Assembly (NCBI GenBank): GCA_024279115.1
Contig: JAJRRW010000120.1
Location: 1-33,999, forward strand
DNA: 33,999 nucleotides
Direction: 5' to 3'
From: Alphaproteobacteria bacterium
Lineage (GTDB): Bacteria > Pseudomonadota > Alphaproteobacteria > Rhizobiales > JAKIUO01
Part shown: piece after piece, positions 16,899 to 25,017 of the stretch
Layout of the letters: every line of letters starts with the position of its first letter
Numbering within the stretch: the stretch's first letter is position 1
The notes under the pieces: model-generated
What the model saw: the letters and a program-made list of their open reading frames with translations, nothing else
The model's database searches: none
What the model was told of the DNA's origin: nothing
Made by a program: the position numbers and the translations under genes

Positions 16899-18180
16899 TC
16901 AGGCTTTTGAAATGATTTCCTCAAGCGTTAGAAAAATCTCGGGAGAGGTTGATTGAGCGATGTTAAAGCGGAGATATTGACTGGCTTGCTCGCGCAGGCT
17001 GAACACATTTCCCGGCGCCAGAAGGATGCCTTTTTCATAGGCCTTGTGGGCAATATCGATCGCTTGAAGATTGCCGGGTAAGGCGCACCAGACAAACATG
17101 CCAGCCTGCGGAGTGATCCAGGGCTCGATGCCTATATGGGTCAGGCGCTGGCAGGTTTCCCCCATTGCCCGCGACAAACGCTCGCGAAGACCATCAAGAT
17201 ATCTTCGATATGAACCGTCGATGAGGACGCGCCATGTCAGTTCGGCTGAAAACGGCTCTCCGCCAAATGAGGTGGCGATCTTTAGATCCACCAGGCCCTC
17301 GATCCAGTCCGGGCGGGCCGCGATAAACCCGCAACGGGCTGCCGCTGACAAGGTTTTGGAAAAACTGCCGATATGAACAACGCGGTTTAACCCGTCAAGA
17401 GCCGCGAGGCGCGGAGCGGGCGTTGTCTCCAGATCGGCAAAGATATCATCTTCCAGTATGATAAGATCTGATTGCTCCGCCAGCTTCAAAACTTGATGGG
17501 CGACTGTTGGAGAGAGAACCGCCCCGGTTGGATTGTGAATGGCCGAATTGGCAATATAAAGACGGGGGCGATGGTCAAGCAGTGCTTGTTCAAACAATTC
17601 CAGATCAGGGCCGGTTTTCGTGTAAGGCACGCTAACCACCTTCACACGGTGGGCTTTCAACAGGGCATGGAAATTGAAATAGCAAGGATCATCGACAAGC
17701 ACTGTATCGCCAGGGTCGACAAAAAAACGACATCGTAAATCAATCGACTGTGTGCCAGAACCGGTTAGCATAAGTTGATCCAGCCGGGCAGGAATCCGAT
17801 GATCCGCCATGCGTCGTAGCAGATGTTCCCGCAAGGGAGTGAACCCGTGTGGTGTGCCATATTCCGTTAAGATAGATTACTCGCAGCGCGATAAAGATCG
17901 CAACGCGCGGCGAATACTGTCCTGCGGCATCCAGGAAGCGGGAAGCCAGCCGCATCCCGGTTTCAAGACCGTATCTCCAGCTTCCAAAGACTGCCGCGAT
18001 ACCCATAAAGGGTCGATCGCTCGATCTGTTTGTGGCTCGACCGAGGCCAGGATCAGGGGAGGAAGATTGCCGGTGACATAGAACCCTGAGCCTCTGCGAG
18101 CCTTGATGCGCCCCTTCAGCAGCCAATCGATCATAAGCATCGACGATGGTTGATTTGGAGACTTGCATGGTTGTTGCCAT
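16899..18180 (-). pseudogene. Broken MocR-type regulator (GntR/aminotransferase)
   Basis: MocR proteins join a GntR winged-helix domain to an aminotransferase-like PLP domain and regulate transcription. Reading right to left, a partial helix-turn-helix (MQVSKSTIVDAYDRLAAEG) changes frame at the C-run 18111-18114: removing one base would continue as GRIKARRGSGFYV. That frame reaches SLSRCE and an in-frame TAA (17877-17879), after which the same frame goes on as LTEYGTPHGFTPLREHLLRRM to the natural end, including LMLTGSGTQSIDL, FSKTLSAAARCGF and LPGNLQAID. The first part of the DNA-binding domain is missing. With one frameshift, one nonsense codon and a truncation, the gene is almost surely dead. 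Confidence 0.88.
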
Positions 18181-18221
18181 AGTCACAGCACCTGTCCCAT
18201 TTGCAGGATTGATGGCGACTT
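18173..18221 (-). pseudogene. Relic of a small secreted-protein gene joined to the MocR remnant
   Basis: These 49 bases match 19732-19780 at about 43 positions. Read on the minus strand they encode SRHQSCKWDRCCDYGN, against SRRQCRKWDRRCDYGN in the intact gene at 19693-20094, so the relic keeps the coding frame of its relative. It abuts the point where the MocR remnant begins, with overlap of a few bases. A deletion that removed the start of the MocR gene and most of the second copy of the small gene would explain this. Confidence 0.75.
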
Positions 18222-18430
18222 GAATTGCCAGAGCGTTTCGAGGTAGATTGCGAAAAAAATGTTACGGACAGTGATAATCGGTGATAGGATTGTGGCAGCT
18301 TTTGGCTGCGTTTGAAGGTTTAGACGCCAACGGATCATCATTCTGCCAATTAAATGGTCCATGAAGAATGTTGGTTTGGCGTTTGGTCGCAAATTACCTG
18401 TTGTAAATTATCAAAATTAAGGTGTTTGTT

Positions 18431-19174
18431 GTGCTTAGAACTGAATTGAAAGATCAGGGAAATTGGCTTTTTCGGTGGAGAAGCTACATACCCGTGTTAA
18501 TTTTCCCCTTGCTATTATTAACATTGCTGGCTGAGCAAGGGTATATATCCAACAGTTTTCATGCTGTGGACAGTTACCATATTGCCTTTTGTCTGGCCAT
18601 CGCGTTTTCGGGACTTGTTGTTCGTAGCCTGGTCATTGGCTATGTGCCAGAGGGGACTTCAGGTCGCAATACAACCGAACAAAGAGCAAAATTCCTCAAT
18701 ACGACAGGCCTGTATGCGCTTGTGCGTCACCCTCTCTATCTGGGAAATTTCCTGATATATCTGGGGATCGTCATGAGTGTGCCTGTCTGGTGGTTTGTCT
18801 TGTTGTTTGCGCTGTTGTTTTTTATCTATTATGAGCGAATTATGTATGCCGAGGAGGCTTATCTTCTTGGTCTTTATGGCAAGGACTATGAGAGTTGGGC
18901 TATCAAGACCCCGGCCTTTTTTCCAAAGCTGTCTGGCTGGCAGAAGCCGGCGCTTGCTTTTTCCTTCAGAAATGTGCTGAAGCGCGAATATCCAGGTTTT
19001 TTTGCGATTGTCACATCATTTACCATGATTGAATTATCGCGGAACCTTCTTGGGAGAGGGAAGCTTTTGCTCTCGTCAAACTGGATTGCCTTTTTTCTTG
19101 TCGGGCTGGGTGTATATTTGACGCTAAGGACAATGAAAAAGCAAACTCGTTTGCTTCATGTCGCGGGGCGCTAG
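18431..19174 (+). CDS. Membrane methyltransferase of the isoprenylcysteine/phospholipid methyltransferase type
   Basis: The 247-residue integral membrane protein carries the signature of the ICMT/PEMT methyltransferases, TTGLYALVRHPLYLGNFLIYLG (residues about 95-116), and further on EEAYLLGLYGKDYESW, where bacterial homologues bind S-adenosylmethionine. Several hydrophobic segments precede and follow it. The substrate (lipid or small thiol) cannot be told. The GTG at 18431 is preferred because AAGG lies 8 nt ahead of it; a GTG at 18422 overlaps that site. The TAG stop coincides with the left end of the 162-bp element at 19173, so the original C-terminus may have been altered by insertion. Confidence 0.78.
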   Translation: MLRTELKDQGNWLFRWRSYIPVLIFPLLLLTLLAEQGYISNSFHAVDSYHIAFCLAIAFSGLVVRSLVIGYVPEGTSGRNTTEQRAKFLNTTGLYALVRHPLYLGNFLIYLGIVMSVPVWWFVLLFALLFFIYYERIMYAEEAYLLGLYGKDYESWAIKTPAFFPKLSGWQKPALAFSFRNVLKREYPGFFAIVTSFTMIELSRNLLGRGKLLLSSNWIAFFLVGLGVYLTLRTMKKQTRLLHVAGR

Positions 19175-19334
19175 AGTGATTTGCGTTCACTCGGACTCGT
19201 TTCAATTGGCTTTTTTGCTCCGTTTTCGGCGTCAGGAAATTTGAATATATCCAGATATGTCCTGCCTTTCCTTACTTGAAACCGAACCAAAACCGCTCAG
19301 CTCATTCTGAGCCCGACTAAACGCAAAACGCTCC
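19173..19334. repeat. 162-bp palindromic MITE-like element, copy 2
   Basis: This is the inverted counterpart of 5413-5574, equal in length and about 85 percent identical by eye. Its left end, TAGAGTGATTTGCGTTCACTC, supplies the stop codon of the methyltransferase gene; the right end (reverse complement GGAGCGTTTTGCGTTTAGTC) is the imperfect inverted repeat. The most conserved part is the arm around CTTACTTGAAACCGAACC. No reading frame is present. The following 280 bp up to 19618 are non-coding, with a few ggatcac words near 19559-19582. Confidence 0.85.
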
Positions 19335-19618
19335 AGGTCACAAACGCATAAACAGTTTTGGACTGTGTTGAGCTGATTTTTGTTGGCTTAAGAGGTGGCA
19401 TGGTGCGTTGGGGGTGGTGATGCGGCCTGGCCCTTTTTTAGCGGTTCTTTTTTGCTGCCGGAGCAAAATATTTGGTGCGCGAATGGGGCCGGTTTTATTG
19501 ACGGGTTGGCGAGGGATGCTCTCAAGCTGAGGGGGCCGTGATGTGAAGCGCTGGATTATCGGATCACTGGATCACCCGATCACCCCAGTCCACCTGACGC
19601 AAAGCGGGCAAAACCAAA

Positions 19619-19653
19619 AGCCGCACAGATCTTTTAAAAAGATATGTGCGGCT
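19619..19653 (-). terminator. Hairpin terminator between converging genes
   Basis: AGCCGCACAGATCTTTT (19619-19635) pairs with AAAAAGATATGTGCGGCT (19636-19653) with one bulge, a 17-bp stem. On the minus strand the stem is followed by TTTGGTTTT, so it suits the end of the secreted-protein gene at 19693-20094; the plus strand has only CTTTG after it. Confidence 0.8.
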
Positions 19654-19692
19654 CTTTGTTAGATTTGGTGCTTTGAGGGTTATTGACCTCGC

Positions 19693-20094
19693 CTAGCGGC
19701 AGCGATTGTTCCATTTGCGACAGGCGCGGTAGTTGCCATAGTCACAGCGTCTGTCCCATTTGCGGCACTGACGGCGACTTGGGTGGGAGCGATAACGGTA
19801 AGAGCGATTATAACGATAGTCATCATCATAATGGTTCCGGCGCTTGGAGCGGATGGCTTCCGAGATGATCAAGGCGGCGATACCAGCGGCAACGGCTCCT
19901 CCGGCAATCCTGCGATTGCGTCTGCCCCGCCATCCGGCCACTTGAAACGGCTTGAAGCTCATGGTCCCTTTGGCTACCGGGTCTTGCGCATATTTCAACA
20001 GGCCGGTTTCACCGGCACTTGCGCCTGTAACAGCCATTAATTGATAGCCTGCGAGCGTGGCGATGACCAACGCGGCTTTGAATAGTTTTTTCAT
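19693..20094 (-). CDS. Small secreted Arg/Tyr/Cys-rich protein, unknown function
   Basis: Function not recognised. The 133-residue product has a signal peptide (KAALVIATLAGYQLMAVTGASAG, about residues 6-28) and a glycine/alanine-rich hydrophobic stretch (RRIAGGAVAAGIAALIISEAI, about 61-81) that may insert into a membrane. The end is very basic and tyrosine-rich (DDDYRYNRSYRYRSHPSRR) with a duplicated cysteine module: CRKWDRRC and CRKWNNRC, separated by DYGNYRA. Similar CRxWxxxC-type tails are common on small secreted proteins of Hyphomicrobiales, to my knowledge without assigned function. AAGGGG upstream supports the ATG. A decayed fragment of a close relative lies at 18173. Confidence 0.78.
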   Translation of the reverse strand: MKKLFKAALVIATLAGYQLMAVTGASAGETGLLKYAQDPVAKGTMSFKPFQVAGWRGRRNRRIAGGAVAAGIAALIISEAIRSKRRNHYDDDYRYNRSYRYRSHPSRRQCRKWDRRCDYGNYRACRKWNNRCR

Positions 20095-20217
20095 CAGTTG
20101 GGTGCCCCTTAATTGGTTAACGGCGCGAAGCCTTCGATGGTTGCTTGTTCGTGACCTCTGTTAATACTACATGTTAGGCAGTATTGGGGCTAAATCAAGA
20201 CTAAAATTTTTGTAATA

Positions 20218-21012
20218 TTAAGCGCTACCGATCTCCCTGGCCTTTTGCGCCAGCAGTTTCTTGCGATAGCGAGACTGGATGACATCGACAATCACCAGGG
20301 TAATGATGACAAAGTAGAAGGTGGTTTTGGTCATGGCTTCCACGGGTTGACCCAACAGATGCAGGTGAGCAAGATGGCCACCTTCGGACAATAGCATGAC
20401 GCCGACAATCAGCAAAATAAACAGCCCCAGCACCTCATACATACGGTTTTTCTTCAAAAATTCGGCAACGCTATCGGCCATGACAATCATTAATATGCCC
20501 GAAATGATCACCGCCGTTGCCATCAGCGTGAATATTTTGGTCAGCGCCATGGCGGACAAGATGCTGTCGAACGAGAACACCAGGTTCATGATGACGATCA
20601 TGGTGATGGCCATGGCCACCGAGCGGGTTTTGCCATTGCCGTTAACCTTGTCGATTTCCTCAACGGTCAGCATGAGCTTGATTTCCTTGATCGCCACATA
20701 GGTGATAAACAGGCCGCCAAGCAGTACAATGAGCGAGTGTCCGTTGAACGAGCCCGTCAGCAAACCGCTAATATCGATCGAAAACAACTGGCTTTGGAAC
20801 AGATCCACGGCTTTTAGAATGACGAACAAGAGGATGATGCGAAACAAAATGGCCAGCCCCAGCCCCAATTTACGCACATAAGACTGTTTGTCCGGGCGGA
20901 CCCGTTTTGATTCAATGGAGATATAAAGCAGATTGTCAAAGCCCAACACGATCTGTAAAAAAATCAGCATCACCAGAGTGAAGAGATTATCGAGTGTCAA
21001 AAGAGCTTCCAT
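20218..21012 (-). CDS. TerC family membrane protein
   Basis: The 264-residue integral membrane protein is of the TerC/Alx family, implicated in manganese export and tellurite resistance. Acidic-residue membrane motifs are present: LQIVLGFDNLLYISIES at residues 19-35 and MNLVFSFDSILSAMAL near 141-156, each with the conserved FD pair thought to bind metal. About seven hydrophobic helices are visible; the family's middle cytosolic loop is short (EEIDKVNGNGKTRS). GGGAGG on the minus strand precedes the ATG. It is divergent from mtaB with only 94 bases between the start codons; no manganese riboswitch is apparent there. Confidence 0.92.
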   Translation of the reverse strand: MEALLTLDNLFTLVMLIFLQIVLGFDNLLYISIESKRVRPDKQSYVRKLGLGLAILFRIILLFVILKAVDLFQSQLFSIDISGLLTGSFNGHSLIVLLGGLFITYVAIKEIKLMLTVEEIDKVNGNGKTRSVAMAITMIVIMNLVFSFDSILSAMALTKIFTLMATAVIISGILMIVMADSVAEFLKKNRMYEVLGLFILLIVGVMLLSEGGHLAHLHLLGQPVEAMTKTTFYFVIITLVIVDVIQSRYRKKLLAQKAREIGSA

Positions 21013-21106
21013 GCTGTATATCCTCCCTTAGAAGAGTTTTGTTGCTAACATCAAGAACACCGTCTAAGACACGTTCCGACTACATATCATAACCATCATA
21101 TCGACC

Positions 21107-22411
21107 ATGAGCAAACCGGAAATCATTACCTTTGGCTGCCGCCTCAACAGCTTTGAGAGCGAAGTCATGCGCACCAGAATGAGTGAGGCGGGGGTGGCAA
21201 AGGCCATCGTCGTCAATACCTGTGCTGTGACCAATGAAGCGGTGCGCCAAAGCCGCCAGAGTATTCGCAAGCTGCGCCGCGACAATCCAGACGCGCGCAT
21301 CATCGTCACCGGCTGTGCGGCCCAGATCAACCCGGATCAATATGAGAAAATGCCAGAGGTCGATTTCATTATTGGCAATGAGGAAAAAATGCACGCCGCG
21401 ACCTGGCAGGGGTTGCAAGCCGGTCAGCTGGAGCGCGTCAGGGTCAATGATATTTTTGCGCTCGAAGAAATGGCTGGTCACATGATCTCGGGGTTTGGCG
21501 GCCGGGCGCGGGCTTATGTGCAGATCCAGAACGGGTGCGATCATCGCTGCACTTTTTGTATTATTCCTTATGGCCGGGGCCAGTCGCGTTCGGTGCCAGC
21601 TGGCGACATTGTCGAGCAGATACGCGTCTTGTGCGCGCAAGGGTTTGGCGAGGTGGTACTGACCGGAGTGGATATCACAGCCTATGGAGCCGATCTTCCT
21701 GGCAGTCTGACACTTGGCAAATTAAGCACTAAAATTCTTACTTTGGTACCGGAGCTGGCGCGGCTTCGGATCAGTTCGATCGATGCTGTTGAGTGTGATG
21801 ACGCTTTGTTGGAGCTGATCACCAATGAGCCGCGATTAATGCCGCATCTGCATCTGTCGTTGCAGGCGGGGGATGATATGATCCTGAAACGCATGAAGCG
21901 GCGCCACAATACCAGCGAGGCGGTTGCGTTTTGCGACATGATCCGCGAGCGTCGTCCAGATATGGTGTTTGGGGCCGATATCATTGCCGGTTTTCCAACC
22001 GAAAGCGACGAGATGTTTGAAAACAGTTTGCGCCATATTGATGATTGTGGCTTGACCTATTTGCATGTCTTTCCGTTTTCGGCGCGCGCAGGCACCCCGG
22101 CGGCTCGCATGCCGCAATTGAACGGCGCGGTGATCAAGCAAAGAGCGGCGCGCTTGCGCAATAAGGGGGCACGCCGCCTTGCGCAATATCTAAAATCCCA
22201 ACAGGGTCAGGTCGTCGAGGTGCTGATGGAGCGAGAGACGATTGGCCGCACTCCGCAATTCACCGAAATACGGCTCGACCAGCCAGCCAGGGCCGGCGCA
22301 ATGATCCAGGCTCTTGTCACCGGGGTGAGTGATGATCATATGTTGCTTGGGCAAAGCATGAGAGATCGAAATTTGCTGGAAAAGCTTGTGCCGGGGGAGA
22401 GCCGATTGTGA
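21107..22411 (+). CDS. mtaB: tRNA t6A37 methylthiotransferase MtaB
   Basis: MtaB is a radical-SAM enzyme that adds a methylthio group to N6-threonylcarbamoyladenosine at position 37 of tRNAs. In its 434 residues the N-terminal domain has the three cluster cysteines (FGCRLNSFESEV, VVNTCAVTNEAVRQSRQ, VTGCAAQ). The radical-SAM site is CDHRCTFCIIPYGRGQSRS near residue 145-163, followed by HLSLQAGDDMILKRMKRRHN and FGADIIAGFPTESDEMF, and a TRAM-like end (LMERETIGRTPQFTEI). The ATG lacks an obvious ribosome-binding site. The gene overlaps ftsY by 4 bases. In many relatives dapF stands before mtaB; here that place is taken by the divergent terC gene. Confidence 0.94.
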   Translation: MSKPEIITFGCRLNSFESEVMRTRMSEAGVAKAIVVNTCAVTNEAVRQSRQSIRKLRRDNPDARIIVTGCAAQINPDQYEKMPEVDFIIGNEEKMHAATWQGLQAGQLERVRVNDIFALEEMAGHMISGFGGRARAYVQIQNGCDHRCTFCIIPYGRGQSRSVPAGDIVEQIRVLCAQGFGEVVLTGVDITAYGADLPGSLTLGKLSTKILTLVPELARLRISSIDAVECDDALLELITNEPRLMPHLHLSLQAGDDMILKRMKRRHNTSEAVAFCDMIRERRPDMVFGADIIAGFPTESDEMFENSLRHIDDCGLTYLHVFPFSARAGTPAARMPQLNGAVIKQRAARLRNKGARRLAQYLKSQQGQVVEVLMERETIGRTPQFTEIRLDQPARAGAMIQALVTGVSDDHMLLGQSMRDRNLLEKLVPGESRL

Positions 22412-23562
22412 GCGAAGCTGAAGACAAAAATGAGGACAAGCCGAAAAAAGGCCTGTTTCGCCGTCTGTTTGGCGACAAGGCAGAGGCGGAAGTCTTGGCA
22501 GAGGCAGAGGCGGAGGCGGAGGGCCATTCTTCGCCAGAAGCCGCTCGCGCGCCAGAGCATGGACCTGATGAGCAGGTGCAGCTTGAAGAACAGCGCGCCC
22601 CGGCGATCGAGGCCGCGCCGGTTATCGAGGCCGCCGCCCCTGCCGCCAGGCGCTCCTGGTATGGCCGGCTGAAAGAAGGGCTGGGCAAATCCTCGGCGCG
22701 CTTGAGTGATGGTATCTCCGGTATTTTTTCCAAGCGCAAGCTGGACGAAGACACCTTACAAGAGCTGGAAGATATTCTCATTCAGGCCGATTTGGGTGTT
22801 GATACGGCCGTGCGCATAACCGACAAGCTGGCTCAAACGCGCCTCGACAAGGATATCAGCACTCAAGAAGTCCAGGATGTTCTGGCCCGTGAGGTTGAAA
22901 GTGTTTTGCGGCCGGTGGCACAGCCTTTGGTGCTCGCACAAGAGGCCAGGCCGTTTGTCATCTTGATGGCCGGGGTCAATGGAGCGGGCAAAACCACGAC
23001 GATTGGCAAAATGTCGCGCAAATATAGCGACGAGGGCAAGAAAGTCATGCTGGCCGCCGGAGATACGTTTCGCGCCGCCGCTGTTGAACAGTTGCAGGTC
23101 TGGGGCGAGCGTACCGGGGCGCCTGTGGTTGCGCGCGCGCTAGGCTCAGATGCAGCTTCACTGGCTTATGACGCCATGCAAGAGGCCAAGACTGCAGGCG
23201 TGGACGTCTTGATGGTGGATACGGCCGGGCGCTTGCAGAACAAGGCGCATTTGATGGAAGAGCTGAAAAAGATTGTCCGGGTGATGAAAAAACTTGATGA
23301 AACGGCTCCCCATGCGGTGCTGTTGGTGCTGGATGCGACCACCGGTCAAAATGCGCTCAACCAGACCAAGGTGTTTGGTGAGGCGGTGGATGTGACCGGG
23401 CTGGTGATGACCAAGCTAGATGGGTCGGCGAGGGGCGGGATATTGGTGGCCATTGCCGATCGGTTCAAGCTGCCCGTGCATTTCATTGGCGTTGGGGAGG
23501 GGGTGGAAGACCTGCAACCCTTCAAGGCGGAAGAGGTCGCCAAGGCGATTGCCCAGATTTAG
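22408..23562 (+). CDS. ftsY: Signal recognition particle receptor FtsY
   Basis: FtsY docks SRP-bound ribosomes to the inner membrane. The 384-residue protein starts at a GTG inside the mtaB stop (GTGA, translational coupling). The first 90 residues form the acidic, Ala/Glu-rich A domain, with the amphipathic GLFRRLFGDKAEAEV near the start. The NG domain follows with the G1 loop AGVNGAGKTTTIGKM, DTFRAAAVEQLQVW, the DTAGRLQNK motif, TKLDGSARGG and the closing GVGEGVEDLQPF. All GTPase elements are intact. Confidence 0.96.
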   Translation: MSEAEDKNEDKPKKGLFRRLFGDKAEAEVLAEAEAEAEGHSSPEAARAPEHGPDEQVQLEEQRAPAIEAAPVIEAAAPAARRSWYGRLKEGLGKSSARLSDGISGIFSKRKLDEDTLQELEDILIQADLGVDTAVRITDKLAQTRLDKDISTQEVQDVLAREVESVLRPVAQPLVLAQEARPFVILMAGVNGAGKTTTIGKMSRKYSDEGKKVMLAAGDTFRAAAVEQLQVWGERTGAPVVARALGSDAASLAYDAMQEAKTAGVDVLMVDTAGRLQNKAHLMEELKKIVRVMKKLDETAPHAVLLVLDATTGQNALNQTKVFGEAVDVTGLVMTKLDGSARGGILVAIADRFKLPVHFIGVGEGVEDLQPFKAEEVAKAIAQI

Positions 23563-23587
23563 ATATTTATGAAGAAAGTGACATTCC

Positions 23588-24190
23588 ATGCAGCTCATTA
23601 AACTGCTTCTCGATCTTGGACCTCTCGTGGTGTTTTTTGTTATCTGGTATATCGCTGGCAAACAGCCCGATGCCTTTGACGCCTATTTGCCCCAGGCTGT
23701 GGCTGGCAAAGGCAATGCTTTTTTCCCGGCGACTGCGGCGCTGATGGTGATGACATTTGTGTCGCTGATTGCCAGTTTTGTGATTTTCAAAAAGTTTCCC
23801 ACCATGCCGCTGGTGACAGCTGTGCTGGTTTTGGTGTTTGGAGGGTTAACCCTTTATCTGGCCGATGAAACCTTTTTGAAGATGAAGCCGACCTTTATCT
23901 ATCTTTTGTTTGCGGTGGTGCTTGGCATTGGTATGTTGCTAAAAAGACCCTTCTTGAAAATAATGTTCGATGAGGCTTTTTCTCTGACACCGGAGGGTTG
24001 GCGTATTTTGACGTGGCGCTGGGTGATGTTTTTTGCGTTTTTAGCGCTTTTAAATGAAGGCGTGTGGCGAAATTTTTCAACCGACATATGGATCAATGTC
24101 AAAGTGTTCGGGTTTATCTCCCTTACCATGGTGTTTGCCGTCGCGCAGATTGGTATCATTCAAAAATTCACAACGGAGAGCGGAGACTGA
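23588..24190 (+). CDS. yciB: Inner membrane-spanning protein YciB (septation protein A family)
   Basis: The 200-residue product is a YciB/IspZ family inner-membrane protein, linked to septation and envelope upkeep. Typical are the start LLLDLGPLVVFFVIWY, the helix pair ending DETFLKMKPTFIYLLFAVVL near residue 90-110, GWRILTWRWVMFFAFLALLNEGVWR near 135-160, and the KVFGFISLTMVFAVAQI end. Five to six hydrophobic segments are visible. It lies 25 bases after ftsY and is very likely in the mtaB-ftsY-yciB operon. Confidence 0.93.
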   Translation: MQLIKLLLDLGPLVVFFVIWYIAGKQPDAFDAYLPQAVAGKGNAFFPATAALMVMTFVSLIASFVIFKKFPTMPLVTAVLVLVFGGLTLYLADETFLKMKPTFIYLLFAVVLGIGMLLKRPFLKIMFDEAFSLTPEGWRILTWRWVMFFAFLALLNEGVWRNFSTDIWINVKVFGFISLTMVFAVAQIGIIQKFTTESGD

Positions 24191-24293
24191 GTATATAGTT
24201 TATTTATATTTACTACGTACGCAAACTAATGATAGCCGTATCTATTTCAGTTTACTTAATTTTATTGTAGAAAAGATAAAACATTCGTAGACC

Positions 24294-24428
24294 TTGAGGG
24301 CAGTTTCGTACTACAATCAGGACGTAGACGGGGAAGTTTTCTTTAACCCTGACGAGCAGCTTGGTGTGTTCCCCCCATTCCTTAGTGCGCACCATCCAGA
24401 CCGTCTGAAAAAACTGATTATCTCATGA
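24294..24428 (+). other. Possible small ORF or gene remnant overlapping the MarR start
   Basis: After a TAG at 24288 a short frame runs to a TGA that overlaps the MarR gene start (ATGA at 24425-24428). It would encode about 44 residues (LRAVSYYNQDVDGEVF..., ending HHPDRLKKLIIS). The composition looks protein-like, but only a TTG at 24294 could start it and no ribosome-binding site is seen. It may be the 3' remnant of an older gene or a short leader coupled to the regulator. The bases from 24191 to 24290 are AT-rich and non-coding. Confidence 0.3.
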
Positions 24429-24898
24429 CGAATAAAAATATCATGACCAAGAACCGACTAGACAGATCTCCGATCCATCTCTTGCATCGTGTCGAACAAT
24501 ATGCCGGCGATGTCTTCCCTGAAGAAATGAGTGATGCCGGGCTGACGCCAAGGCAGTATGCTGTCTTGTTGACGGTTTCTCAAAATGAGGGCCTGTCGCA
24601 GACCGCATTGGTGGATAAAACAGGCATCGACCGATCAACATTGGCCGACATTATCCGGCGGATGCTGAAAAAAGGATTGTTGCGGCGCAAGAGAACCCGG
24701 GAGGATGCACGCGCCTATGCGGTGCGTCTGTCGGCAAAGGGTAAGGAGGCGTTGGCCTCAGCTTTGCCAGCGGCACTCACCGCCGATAAACGTATCCTCA
24801 AGGCTTTGCCGAAAAAGGAACGCGAAGAGTTCTTGCTCTCCCTTGTGCATATTATGGAAGCCATCAGGAAGATCGCCGACAAGCAACAAAAGGGCTGA
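24425..24898 (+). CDS. MarR family transcriptional regulator
   Basis: The 157-residue product is a winged-helix regulator of the MarR type, which bind DNA as dimers and are released by small ligands. The sequence shows LTPRQYAVLLTVSQNEGLSQTALVDKTGIDRSTLADIIRRMLKKGLLRRKRTREDARAYAVRLSAKG by parts: helix-turn-helix near residues 55-85 and the wing with the D-x-R-A motif (EDARAYAV) near 92-99. Helices at both ends form the dimer region. The ATG at 24443 is a second possible start. No target gene is next to it: mutM on the right converges, so the regulated gene may be elsewhere or itself. Confidence 0.88.
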   Translation: MTNKNIMTKNRLDRSPIHLLHRVEQYAGDVFPEEMSDAGLTPRQYAVLLTVSQNEGLSQTALVDKTGIDRSTLADIIRRMLKKGLLRRKRTREDARAYAVRLSAKGKEALASALPAALTADKRILKALPKKEREEFLLSLVHIMEAIRKIADKQQKG

Positions 24899-25017
24899 TC
24901 AGGCCGTGATGGTTTGATCAAGATATCCTGATTGTCGTTGGCAAGCGCGGTGGTTGATGCCAGTGCGCTTGTTTTTTGGTGTCTTTTGTTTTTGGCAACT
25001 TCTCGTTTTGGCGTCTT

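Noticed and set aside
18183-18392. 69-codon minus-strand frame upstream of the MocR remnant
   Set aside because: It reads the secreted-gene relic in another frame and has no recognisable features.
19559-19584. Three ggatcac/cgatcac words as a possible operator array
   Set aside because: Too short and irregular, and far from any promoter.
20095-21106. Manganese (yybP-ykoY) riboswitch for terC
   Set aside because: Only 94 bases separate terC and mtaB starts, and no conserved riboswitch core is visible.
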